Shown: piece by piece, positions 42,029-49,731 of the stretch
Position numbering within the stretch: position 1 is the stretch's first letter
How the letters are laid out: every line of letters starts with the position of its first letter
Assembly: GCF_000230895.2 (NCBI RefSeq)
Contig: NC_016604.1
Span: 5,952,001 to 6,016,000, forward strand
DNA from: Mycolicibacterium rhodesiae NBB3
GTDB lineage: Bacteria > Actinomycetota > Actinomycetes > Mycobacteriales > Mycobacteriaceae
Reading direction: 5' to 3'
DNA: 64,000 nucleotides
Notes under the pieces: generated by a model
Database searches by the model: none
What the model saw: only the letters and a program-made list of their open reading frames with translations
Told to the model about the DNA's origin: nothing
Translations under genes and position numbers: made by a program

Positions 42029-43611
42029 GACAGGTCCACCACTTCGAGCAGCTTGGCGCCGACGGCCTCGCTGATCGCCGCTCGAACTTCTTCAGGGACG
42101 TCGCGGTCGATGCGCAACAGGATGGTCGCACCAGGACCCTCCGCGTCCTCGCTGAGCTGAGCGGCGTGAATGTTGATGCCTGCGGTCCCGAGCAGCGTGC
42201 CGATCTTGCCCAGCGTGCCGGGCTCGTCGATGTAATTGACGATCAGATAGACGCCTTCGGCACGCAGATCGAAGTTGCGGCCATTGATCTGGACGATCTT
42301 CTCCACCAGCTGAGGACCTGACAACGCGCCGGAGACGTTGGCAACCGCGCCGTCGGAGTACACCGCACGGACGTCGACGACGCTGCGGTGGTTCGGGCTC
42401 TCGGTGACAGTGCTGATATCCGCCTCGACACCGCGTTCCGCAGCCAGAGCAGGCGCGTTGACGAATGTCACCGGATCTTCGATGACCGCACTGAACAAGC
42501 CGCGCAGCGCTGAAAGACGCAGCACCTCAACCTCTTCGGAAGCCAGCTCGCCGCGAACCTGGATCGACAGCGACACCGGCAGTTCCTCGCACAGCACACC
42601 GACGAGCAGACCCAGCTTGCGGACCAGGTCCAGCCACGGCGCGACCTCCTCGCCTACGACGCCGCCGCCGACGTTCACCGCGTCCGGCACGAACTCTCCG
42701 GCCAGCGCCAGCTTCACACTCGCGGCCACGTCGGTGCCGGCCCGGTCCTGCGCCTCCGCGGTCGACGCGCCGAGGTGCGGCGTCACCACGACCTGCGGCA
42801 ACTCGAAAAGAGGGCTGTCCGTGCACGGTTCGGTGGAGAACACATCGAGGCCGGCGCCGCGCACATGGCCGTCGGTGATGGCCTCCGCGAGCGCCGCTTC
42901 GTCGATCAGGCCGCCGCGCGCCGCGTTGACGATGATCACCCCAGGCCTCGTTTTGGCCAGCGCCTCCTTGCCGATGAGGCCGGCAGTCTCCTTGGTCTTG
43001 GGCAGGTGCACAGAGATGAAGTCGGCGCGGGTCAAGAGCTCGTCGAGCGTCAGCAGTTCGATACCCAGCTGAGCAGCACGGGCCGCCGACACGTACGGGT
43101 CGTAGGCCACGATGTGCGTACCGAAGGCCGCCAACCGCTGCGCCACCAGCTGCCCGATACGGCCGAGACCGACGACGCCGACGGTCTTGCCGAAGATCTC
43201 GGTGCCCGAGAACGACGAGCGCTTCCAGGTGTGCTCACGAAGCGTCGCGTCGGCGGCCGGGATCTGTCGCGCCGCCGACAGCAGAAGAGCCACCGCATGC
43301 TCAGCGGCACTGTGGATATTGGAGGTAGGGGCGTTGACGACCAGGACGCCGCGCGCGGTGGCGGCATCGACGTCGACGTTGTCCAGGCCGACGCCCGCGC
43401 GGGCGACGATCTTCAGTTTCGGCGCGGCGGCCAGCACCTCGGCGTCCACGGTGGTCGCGGAGCGCACCAGCAGCGCGTCGGCCCCTGCCACAGCGGCCAG
43501 CAACTTTTCTCGGTCCGGACCATCGACCCAGCGCACTTCCACCTGGTCGCCCAGGGCGGCAACGGTCGACTCCGCCAGCTTGTCTGCGATCAATACAACG
43601 GGCAGGCTCAC
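42025..43611 (-). CDS. serA: D-3-phosphoglycerate dehydrogenase
   Basis: A 528-residue first enzyme of serine synthesis, of the long actinobacterial type. The NAD-binding motif GVVGLGRIGQLVAQR lies near 148, catalytic Arg and His in VNAARGGLIDEAAL and TPHLGAST. After about residue 310 come the intervening allosteric domain and a C-terminal ACT domain (YLIVNYIDEPGTLGKIG) that binds serine for feedback control. It heads the serA-leuB operon. Confidence 0.97.
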   Translation of the reverse strand: MSLPVVLIADKLAESTVAALGDQVEVRWVDGPDREKLLAAVAGADALLVRSATTVDAEVLAAAPKLKIVARAGVGLDNVDVDAATARGVLVVNAPTSNIHSAAEHAVALLLSAARQIPAADATLREHTWKRSSFSGTEIFGKTVGVVGLGRIGQLVAQRLAAFGTHIVAYDPYVSAARAAQLGIELLTLDELLTRADFISVHLPKTKETAGLIGKEALAKTRPGVIIVNAARGGLIDEAALAEAITDGHVRGAGLDVFSTEPCTDSPLFELPQVVVTPHLGASTAEAQDRAGTDVAASVKLALAGEFVPDAVNVGGGVVGEEVAPWLDLVRKLGLLVGVLCEELPVSLSIQVRGELASEEVEVLRLSALRGLFSAVIEDPVTFVNAPALAAERGVEADISTVTESPNHRSVVDVRAVYSDGAVANVSGALSGPQLVEKIVQINGRNFDLRAEGVYLIVNYIDEPGTLGKIGTLLGTAGINIHAAQLSEDAEGPGATILLRIDRDVPEEVRAAISEAVGAKLLEVVDLS

Positions 43612-43623
43612 GCGGTCAGCCTA

Positions 43624-45072
43624 ATGGGCTGTAATTGGGTGGTGGACGTCACCGTGGTCGGCAGTGGACCCAACGGCTTGGCCGCCGCCGTCATCTGCGC
43701 GCGCGCCGGTCTGTCGGTGCAGGTATTCGAGGCTCAGCCGACTCTGGGAGGCGGTGCGCGAACCCTCCCCGATCCTGAGTTCGGCGGCGTCACCCACGAC
43801 GTCTGCTCGGCGGTTCACCCGCTGGCGTTGGCATCTCCATTCCTGGCAGCGTTCGATCTACCCGCTCGCGGTGTGACCTTGCAGGTGCCCCCGGTCTCGT
43901 ACGCCAATCCCCTTCCCGGCATGCCGACGGCGGTCGGCTATCACGATCTCGACCGCACATGCGCAGAGCTACTCGACGGCGATTCGTGGCGGCGGCTGCT
44001 CGGTCCGCTCGTCGACCGTGATGGTGGTGTCGTCAACTTTCTGCTCGGTGACAAACGATCGATTCCGCGTGATCCGATCGCCGCGGCATTCATCGCCCGA
44101 AACATGCTCGAGCAGGGCACGCCATTGTGGGGCAGGCTTTCCGGCGCGGATGCGCGCGCGTTGTTCACCGGAGTCGCGGCACATGCGATCAACCGGATGC
44201 CATCGTTCGTCACGACCGGCGCGGGACTGATGCTGGCAACCCTGGCGCATACCGTCGGCTGGCCGATACCGGTCGGTGGCAGCCAGGCGATTCCGGACGC
44301 ACTGATCGCCGACCTGCGTGCGCACGGGGGCATCATTTCGGCCGGCCAACAGATCACCGAACCGCCGGGCGGGGTGGTCCTTTTCGACACTGCGCCCACC
44401 GCGCTGCTGGCGATCTATCGCGACCGGATCCCGGCTAAGTACGCGAAAGCATTGCGGCGCTATCGGTTTGGTCCAGGCGTCGCCAAGGTGGATTTCGTCC
44501 TGTCCGACGAGATTCCATGGAAGGACTCGCGGGCTGCGGACGCACCGACGCTGCACATGGGTGGCGGTCGGGACCAGATGGCGCACGCCGAGAAGGAGAT
44601 TGCCGCGGGCAGGCATGCCGATTGGCCGATGGTGCTGGCCTCGCTGCCGCATCTGGCCGACTCGAGCCGCATCGATGCGCACGGGCGGAGGCCGCTGTGG
44701 ACGTACGCGCACGTGCCGCATGGCTCCACCCTCGACCAGGCGGAAACGGTGACGTCGGTTTTCGAACGGTTCGCGCCCGGCTTCCGCGACATCGTGGTCG
44801 GAGTGCGGTCGGTACCGGCCTCGCGGTTGTCCGAACACAACGCCAACCTCGTCGGCGGCGACATCGGCGTCGGCGGCAACTCGCTGCTGCACGCGCTGGC
44901 GGGACCGACCCCGCGGTTCAATCCGTGGGCCACCCCGATCCCCAAGGTCTACCTGTGCTCATCGGCGACCCCGCCCGGCGGCGGAGTGCACGGAATGGCG
45001 GGGCTCTATGCAGCACGCACGGTCCTGCGCCGCGAGTTCGGTATCAAGAGACTGCCGCCGCTCTCGCCCTAG
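43624..45072 (+). CDS. Phytoene-desaturase-like FAD oxidoreductase
   Basis: A 482-residue flavoprotein with the dinucleotide motif VVGSGPNGLAAAVICARAG near the N-terminus and the GG motif TLGGGARTL. The C-terminal FAD signature reads YLCSSATPPGGGVHGMAGLYAARTVL. It resembles carotenoid-desaturase relatives of unknown substrate (position matches Rv2997). ATG at 43624 is used; GTG codons at 43639 and 43642 are alternatives. Only 12 bp separate it from the divergent serA start. Confidence 0.85.
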   Translation: MGCNWVVDVTVVGSGPNGLAAAVICARAGLSVQVFEAQPTLGGGARTLPDPEFGGVTHDVCSAVHPLALASPFLAAFDLPARGVTLQVPPVSYANPLPGMPTAVGYHDLDRTCAELLDGDSWRRLLGPLVDRDGGVVNFLLGDKRSIPRDPIAAAFIARNMLEQGTPLWGRLSGADARALFTGVAAHAINRMPSFVTTGAGLMLATLAHTVGWPIPVGGSQAIPDALIADLRAHGGIISAGQQITEPPGGVVLFDTAPTALLAIYRDRIPAKYAKALRRYRFGPGVAKVDFVLSDEIPWKDSRAADAPTLHMGGGRDQMAHAEKEIAAGRHADWPMVLASLPHLADSSRIDAHGRRPLWTYAHVPHGSTLDQAETVTSVFERFAPGFRDIVVGVRSVPASRLSEHNANLVGGDIGVGGNSLLHALAGPTPRFNPWATPIPKVYLCSSATPPGGGVHGMAGLYAARTVLRREFGIKRLPPLSP

Positions 45073-45105
45073 TTTTGCCGGTGTTGGCCGGGGTATGCCG
45101 AGCAG

Positions 45106-45318
45106 ATGAGCGCAGAGTTTCGCAAAGGCGACAAGGTTCAATGGAGCAGTCACGGAACCACAGTCACCGGGACCGTCGAGGAGAAGATCACCGGCGACAC
45201 CGAGACGGCAGGCCGGAAGGTGCGCGCCTCGCGCGATGAGCCGCAGTACCGGGTCCGCAGCGACAAGACCGGACGCGACGCCGTACACAAACCTGACGCG
45301 CTGAAGCGGGCGAAGTAG
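45106..45318 (+). CDS. DUF2945 (TUDOR-like, hypervirulence-associated) protein
   Basis: A 70-residue DUF2945 protein: FRKGDKVQWSSHGTTVTGTVEEKI, then RASRDEPQYRVRSDKTGRDAVHKPDALK. It is a small SH3/Tudor-like barrel of unknown role. The same domain often neighbours DUF3140, and a broken DUF3140 frame lies just beside it on the other strand. No strong ribosome site is seen before ATG 45106. Confidence 0.85.
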   Translation: MSAEFRKGDKVQWSSHGTTVTGTVEEKITGDTETAGRKVRASRDEPQYRVRSDKTGRDAVHKPDALKRAK

Positions 45319-45475
45319 CGTGGCCGGTTGGACCGCAGCAGGTTCACGATCCGTCCTCCGCTGGCGTGCCCGTTGACTCGCCACCGGATTTCTGCCCGAC
45401 GGATTTGGATTCGTCTGTGTCAAGCCATTTTTCGAGTTCCGCCGCCGTCATGTTGACGGTCTCGTGGCTCAGCAT
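45319..45475 (-). pseudogene. DUF3140 remnant with frameshift and lost 3' end
   Basis: From ATG 45475 the frame reads MLSHETVNMTAAELEKWLD, then TDESKSVGQKSGGESTG, the typical DUF3140 start, and then runs into a stop (45344). In the next frame, from the same GGESTG, the expected continuation HASGGRIVNLLRSN appears. One missing base in the run before GCACGCC (about 45365) would explain this. The remaining two thirds of the domain are absent, replaced by the end of the DUF2945 gene. So the gene is both frameshifted and truncated. Confidence 0.75.
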
Positions 45476-45570
45476 CCGTCGGGCGACATCAGTGAATCCG
45501 CGTGGCGCTGTTCCCTGATGAATTGGGGACACGACCCGTGTGAGTAGCGTTGGTGTCGCGAGTCCGCGAA

Positions 45571-46428
45571 CTAGTCGGGAACGAAATAGTCGACCGCGGC
45601 GCGCAGATTCTTCAATCGGGGCGCCTGGATCTGGTCCATCACGGCGTCCCAGCCCGGACCCCCGACGCTGACCGACGCACGTGCAGCGAGGTCGTTGACC
45701 GTGTCGACATCGGCGGTGTCCTGCGTCTGCGACCACAACATCGTCGCCACCGGACGGCCCTTGCGTTCGACCGCCTCGATGAGGGCCGACCGCGGGACGT
45801 CAGCACCGAGCATCAGCGCACCGCGGCCGCGCTCGACGAGCGCCGCGCGCAGCGCGTCCAGCGCCAACGTGTGTGTCTCGTGCGGCGTGCACGCGAGGAT
45901 GATCGGCGCGGATTCTGCAGGTGCGGGGATGGGGTAACGCTGCAATGACCGCGTCACCGTCCAGGACAGCGCGTGTTCGACGTCGATGCAACTCTCACCC
46001 TGGGCTTGGCGTTCCGCGATGGCATCGAAAGCCGGACGTATCAGCAGGTCCCACGTGTCGAGTACACCGAAGTGGCGCAGGTGACGATCCAGCAGATGGC
46101 CCGCGGTGAACACGTCGAAGTCGAAGGCTGCCACGAGCAGGGCCGCGGCGTCACCGCGCGCCGGTCTCACCGAGTCGACCGCAGTCCGCGCCGCACTGCG
46201 CGGACTGGCGCCCTCGAGAATCAACTCGTACATCCGCCGGACGACCGCGATGTCGGTCTCGCTGTAGAGGCGATGCTGGCCTCGGCTGTGTTCGGGTGGT
46301 CCCACCCCGTAGCGCTGGTTCCAACTGCGCAGTGTCGCGGTGGGTACTCCGACGCGTTCAGCTACGACGCGGACGGTGTAAAGCGGCTCGTCAACGTCGC
46401 TGTTCGCAGACTTCTCGGAAGGTGTCAA
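45571..46428 (-). CDS. MerR-family regulator with B12-binding-like C-terminus
   Basis: A 285-residue regulator. The MerR helix-turn-helix is clear (YTVRVVAERVGVPTATLRSWNQRYG, about 17-41), with QHRLYSETDIAVVRRM following. The C-terminal half resembles the cobalamin-binding domain of CarH/LitR regulators: CTPHETHTLALDAL keeps the E-x-H core but has Ala where the family has Gly, followed by LMLGADVPRSALIEAV. Light or B12 sensing is possible. The start is a TTG with no ribosome site and is uncertain. It is divergent from 46538-46966, whose promoter carries a matching dyad. Confidence 0.83.
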   Translation of the reverse strand: MTPSEKSANSDVDEPLYTVRVVAERVGVPTATLRSWNQRYGVGPPEHSRGQHRLYSETDIAVVRRMYELILEGASPRSAARTAVDSVRPARGDAAALLVAAFDFDVFTAGHLLDRHLRHFGVLDTWDLLIRPAFDAIAERQAQGESCIDVEHALSWTVTRSLQRYPIPAPAESAPIILACTPHETHTLALDALRAALVERGRGALMLGADVPRSALIEAVERKGRPVATMLWSQTQDTADVDTVNDLAARASVSVGGPGWDAVMDQIQAPRLKNLRAAVDYFVPD

Positions 46429-46499
46429 CGTCGTCAGGATAGGACTTCACGTCGGGCATATCGCCTATCAACGCGAAACCGATGCAGATTTTTCTCAGA

Positions 46500-46530
46500 T
46501 TGGTGTCTTACTCCGTATACGGGGTATCCC
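46500..46530 (+). promoter_or_regulatory. MerR-type promoter and operator dyad
   Basis: TTGGTG (46500-46505) and TATCCC (46525-46530) are 19 bp apart, the long spacer typical of MerR-controlled promoters. An 18-bp near-perfect palindrome, TACTCCGTATACGGGGTA (46509-46526), fills the spacer. The start point would fall on the ATG at 46538, giving a leaderless mRNA. The MerR gene lies just upstream on the opposite strand. Confidence 0.6.
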
Positions 46531-46537
46531 GCGCCGC

Positions 46538-46966
46538 ATGAACGAGCGCGACGAGCAAGAGCCCATGCGCCCAGAAGGCATGGACGATGCGACGGTGGAG
46601 GCTGTCGGCGCCGTGTCCGAAGCCCTGGAATACGTCGAACGCGCCCGCGGCCACCTGTACTCGTTTCACCAGCTGATGGGCCATGCCGACCTTCAGCTCG
46701 GCGAGGCGTGCGACAAGCTGCGCGACGCCGGCCATGAAGCGGTGGCCGACCAGCTCGAAAGCGACATCGTCGGCCGCAACGTCCTATACGGGCGCTGGAC
46801 GTTTCAGATCGTCGAGGAGTTCGACGACAATTACTGGTCGGTGTTTCGCGACCACGAACGGCGGGTGCGTGACGAGCTACAGCAGGGCGTGCGCCATGTA
46901 TTCGAAGCCGAGATGAAGGAGCGGCGCCGCACCAAGGGCAAGGCGGGCCACGAAAGCCGTCCGTGA
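46538..46966 (+). CDS. Conserved mycobacterial hypothetical protein
   Basis: A 142-residue soluble, highly charged, helical protein (EALEYVERARGHLYSFHQLMGHADLQLGEACDKL; ELQQGVRHVFEAEMKERRR). I recognise no enzyme motif. The several His, Glu and Asp residues in helices could bind metal but nothing proves it. It is the nearest divergent neighbour of the MerR regulator and has a MerR-type promoter, so it is a probable target. The next gene begins 51 bp later. Confidence 0.72.
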   Translation: MNERDEQEPMRPEGMDDATVEAVGAVSEALEYVERARGHLYSFHQLMGHADLQLGEACDKLRDAGHEAVADQLESDIVGRNVLYGRWTFQIVEEFDDNYWSVFRDHERRVRDELQQGVRHVFEAEMKERRRTKGKAGHESRP

Positions 46967-47017
46967 CATACGCGCCGCTCACAGGCGAAAACCCGCACGA
47001 CCGACTACGGTTTGCCA

Positions 47018-47488
47018 ATGGCCGACCGGGAAGAACTGACTTGGGATCAGTTCGGTGCCGCTACACGACAACTCGCCGCCGCTGTGGTGGCGGACGGTTT
47101 CCGACCCGACCTGATCCTGGCCGTCGCGCGGGGCGGCTTGTTCGTGGCCGGTGCGCTTGGCTACGCGCTGGACGTCAAGAACCTGCACATGATGAACGTC
47201 GAGTACTACACAGGCGTGGACGCGCGCCTGGATGCGCCGGTGCTGCTGCCTCCCCTACCTGATGTCGCGGAGCTCGGTGGTGCACGCGTGCTGATCGCCG
47301 ACGACGTCGCGGATACGGGAGCGACCCTGCGGTTCGTCCGCGATTTCTGCGCCGAGCACGTCGCCGAGGTCCGGTGCGCCGTCGTCTATCAGAAGCCGCA
47401 ATCGGAAGTCGACTGCGAGTACATCTGGCGCCGGACCGATCTCTGGATCGAGTTTCCGTGGAGCAGTCCGGAGCTCCTGCGGTCCTAA
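47018..47488 (+). CDS. Phosphoribosyltransferase (xanthine/hypoxanthine type)
   Basis: A 156-residue type I PRTase. The PRPP-binding loop VLIADDVADTGATLRFV lies near 92-108 and LILAVARGGLFVAGAL near 34-49 is the flexible-loop region. It may salvage xanthine, hypoxanthine or guanine; the nucleobase cannot be told from sequence. ATG at 47018 begins MADREELTWDQF. A TTG two codons earlier is less likely. Confidence 0.85.
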   Translation: MADREELTWDQFGAATRQLAAAVVADGFRPDLILAVARGGLFVAGALGYALDVKNLHMMNVEYYTGVDARLDAPVLLPPLPDVAELGGARVLIADDVADTGATLRFVRDFCAEHVAEVRCAVVYQKPQSEVDCEYIWRRTDLWIEFPWSSPELLRS

Positions 47489-47497
47489 GCTGGCGGC

Positions 47498-48094
47498 ATG
47501 GCCAACCTTTCGGTGATCTATTACTCCGCAACCGGGCACGGCGCGACGATGGCCAAGCGGGTGGGCGCCGCAGCCGAGGCCGCAGGAGCCGAGGTACGCA
47601 TACGCCAGGTCGCCGAGACGCGCGATCCCGCGACGTTCGCAGGTAATCCCGCTTGGACGGCCCACTACGAGGCGACCAAGGACCTGCCCGTCGCCACCGG
47701 TGACGACATCGTTTGGGCCGACGCGGTGATCTTCGGGTCACCCACGCGATTCGGTTCGGTCGCCTCTCAACTGCGCGCCTTCCTCGACTCGCTGGGTGGC
47801 ATCTGGTCGGAGGGCAAGCTGGCCGACAAGGTCTATTCGGCGTTCACGTCGACCAACACGCTCCATGGCGGCCAGGAGACGACCATCCTCTCGCTGTACA
47901 TCACGCTGATGCACTTCGGCGGGATCATCGTGCCGCCCGGATACACCGATCCGTTGAAGTACGTCGACGGAAACCCCTACGGCGCCAGCCTGACTGCGGA
48001 ACACGGCAACATCAGCGAGTTCGACGGCGCAACGAACGACGCGCTCGACCATCTGGCCAAGCGCGTCGTCGGTATCGCGGATCGTCTCAGTTGA
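47498..48094 (+). CDS. WrbA-like NAD(P)H:quinone oxidoreductase
   Basis: A 198-residue flavodoxin-fold protein of the WrbA family. The FMN phosphate loop reads YYSATGHGATMAKRV (near 9-23), with SPTRFGSVASQLRAFLD and TSTNTLHGGQETTILSL as further FMN and tetramer motifs. It reduces quinones by two electrons. It follows the PRTase gene by 9 bp on the same strand. Confidence 0.9.
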   Translation: MANLSVIYYSATGHGATMAKRVGAAAEAAGAEVRIRQVAETRDPATFAGNPAWTAHYEATKDLPVATGDDIVWADAVIFGSPTRFGSVASQLRAFLDSLGGIWSEGKLADKVYSAFTSTNTLHGGQETTILSLYITLMHFGGIIVPPGYTDPLKYVDGNPYGASLTAEHGNISEFDGATNDALDHLAKRVVGIADRLS

Positions 48095-48101
48095 CTGCGA
48101 T

Positions 48102-48144
48102 TTCGGTGCGCCAACCGTCGCTCAGCGATCGTGCGCGCACCGAA
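48102..48144. terminator. Bidirectional terminator between wrbA-like gene and ilvC
   Basis: TTCGGTGCGC (48102-48111) pairs perfectly with GCGCACCGAA (48135-48144), 8 bp after one stop and 14 bp before the other of two convergent genes. No T-run is present. Confidence 0.55.
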
Positions 48145-48157
48145 CTCACAGCTCAGC

Positions 48158-49171
48158 TCAGGCGGTCTCGGTGATCGGGCGGTCGACCCAGCTCATCAGA
48201 TCGCGCAGCTTCTTACCGGTCACCTCGATGGGATGCTCGGCGTTCTCCTTGCGCAGCCCCTCTAGTTCCTTGTTGCCGCCCTCGACGTTGGCGACCAGAC
48301 GCTTCACGAAGGTGCCGTCCTGGATCTCGGCGAGGATCTGCTTCATGCGCTTCTTGGTGTCGGCGTCGATCACCCGGGGCCCGGACAGGTAGCCGCCGAA
48401 CTCTGCGGTGTCGGACACCGAGTAGTTCATCCGTGCGATGCCGCCCTCGTACATCAGATCGACGATGAGTTTGAGTTCGTGCAGCACCTCGAAGTAGGCG
48501 AGCTCGGGCTCGTAGCCCGCCTCCACCATCACGTCGAACCCGGTCTTGACGAGTTCCTCTGTGCCACCGCACAACACGGCCTGCTCACCGAAGAGGTCGG
48601 TCTCGGTCTCGTCCTTGAACGTCGTCTTGATGACGCCTGCGCGGGTGCCGCCGATGCCCTTGGCGTAGGACAGCGCCAGCGCCTGGCCCTCCCCCTTGGG
48701 GTCCTGGTCGACCGCGATCAGACACGGCACACCCTTACCGTCGACGAACTGACGACGCACCAGGTGGCCGGGCCCCTTCGGGGCCACCATGCCGATGGTG
48801 ACGTTGGCCGGCGGCTTGATCAGGTCGAAGTGAATGTTGAGCCCGTGACCGAAGAACAGCGCGTTGCCGTCCTCGAGGTTGGGCTCGATGTCGTTTTTGA
48901 AGATGTCGGCCTGCGCGGTGTCGGGTGCCAGCAGCATGATCACATCGGCCCACTTGGCCACCTCGGCCGGTGTATCGACCTCGAGTCCCTGCTCGGTGAC
49001 CTTGGCGCGGGACTTCGATCCCTCCTTGAGGCCGACCTTCACCTGCACGCCGGAGTCGCGCAGGGACAGCGAGTGGGCGTGGCCCTGGCTGCCGTAGCCG
49101 ATGACGCCGACCTTGCGGCCCTGAATGATCGACAGGTCCGCGTCGTCGTCGTAGAACATCTCAACTGGCAT
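48158..49171 (-). CDS. ilvC: Ketol-acid reductoisomerase
   Basis: A 337-residue class I KARI, second step of valine and isoleucine synthesis. The NADPH loop GVIGYGSQGHAHSLSLRDSG lies near 22-41; metal ligands fall in FGEQAVLCGG and FEVLHELKLIVDLMYEGG. It lies 41 bp downstream of ilvN and is likely in the ilvB transcript, perhaps with its own start as well. Confidence 0.97.
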   Translation of the reverse strand: MPVEMFYDDDADLSIIQGRKVGVIGYGSQGHAHSLSLRDSGVQVKVGLKEGSKSRAKVTEQGLEVDTPAEVAKWADVIMLLAPDTAQADIFKNDIEPNLEDGNALFFGHGLNIHFDLIKPPANVTIGMVAPKGPGHLVRRQFVDGKGVPCLIAVDQDPKGEGQALALSYAKGIGGTRAGVIKTTFKDETETDLFGEQAVLCGGTEELVKTGFDVMVEAGYEPELAYFEVLHELKLIVDLMYEGGIARMNYSVSDTAEFGGYLSGPRVIDADTKKRMKQILAEIQDGTFVKRLVANVEGGNKELEGLRKENAEHPIEVTGKKLRDLMSWVDRPITETA

Positions 49172-49212
49172 TGGTGCTTTCCTTCTCTTTGACTCTTCTT
49201 CTGATTTCGGAA

Positions 49213-49731
49213 TTACTTGGCGGTGCCGATGCCGCGCGGGCCGCGTGACAGTGACACGACGCCGGACTGCACGAGCTCGCGGATCCCGTATGGCTCCAGC
49301 ACCCGAAGCAGCGCCTCGAGCTTCTCCTGGGTGCCGGTCGCCTCGATCGTCAGTGACTCGGTGGACACATCAACGACCTTGGCGCGGAACAGATTCACTG
49401 CCTCGATGACCTGGCTGCGGGTGGTCGCATCGGCTCGCACCTTGATCAGTGCCAGCTCGCGCGAGACGGAGTTGTCGTCTTCCTGCTCGACGATCTTGAT
49501 CACCTGGACGAGCTTGTTGAGCTGTTTGGTGATCTGTTCCAGCGGTGACTCGTCCACGCTGACCACGATCGTCATCCGGGACATGTCCTTCTGCTCCGTC
49601 GCACCGACGGCGAGCGACTTGATGTTGTACCCGCGCCGCGAGAACAGCGCAGCCACCCGCGCAAGCACACCCGGTGAGTCTTCGACGAGCACCGAGAGCG
49701 TGTGTGTCGGCGTCGTGCCACTGGTCACCAT
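49213..49731 (-). CDS. ilvN: Acetolactate synthase, regulatory subunit
   Basis: A 172-residue subunit with an N-terminal ACT domain (THTLSVLVEDSPGVLARVAALFSRRGYNI) that binds valine for feedback control, and a C-terminal ALS-SS domain (IRELVQSGVVSLSRG). ATG at 49731 overlaps the ilvB stop by one base (TGATG), coupling the two subunits. Confidence 0.97.
   Translation of the reverse strand: MVTSGTTPTHTLSVLVEDSPGVLARVAALFSRRGYNIKSLAVGATEQKDMSRMTIVVSVDESPLEQITKQLNKLVQVIKIVEQEDDNSVSRELALIKVRADATTRSQVIEAVNLFRAKVVDVSTESLTIEATGTQEKLEALLRVLEPYGIRELVQSGVVSLSRGPRGIGTAK

Noticed and set aside
42775..43620. Long open frame upstream of the FAD oxidoreductase on the plus strand
   Set aside because: It is the antisense shadow of serA, with Arg/His/Gln-rich composition and no domain.
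45344..45736. A 130-codon minus-strand frame as an intact gene
   Set aside because: Its first two thirds overlap the MerR gene in another frame, and only the last 44 codons resemble DUF3140; better explained as a broken remnant.
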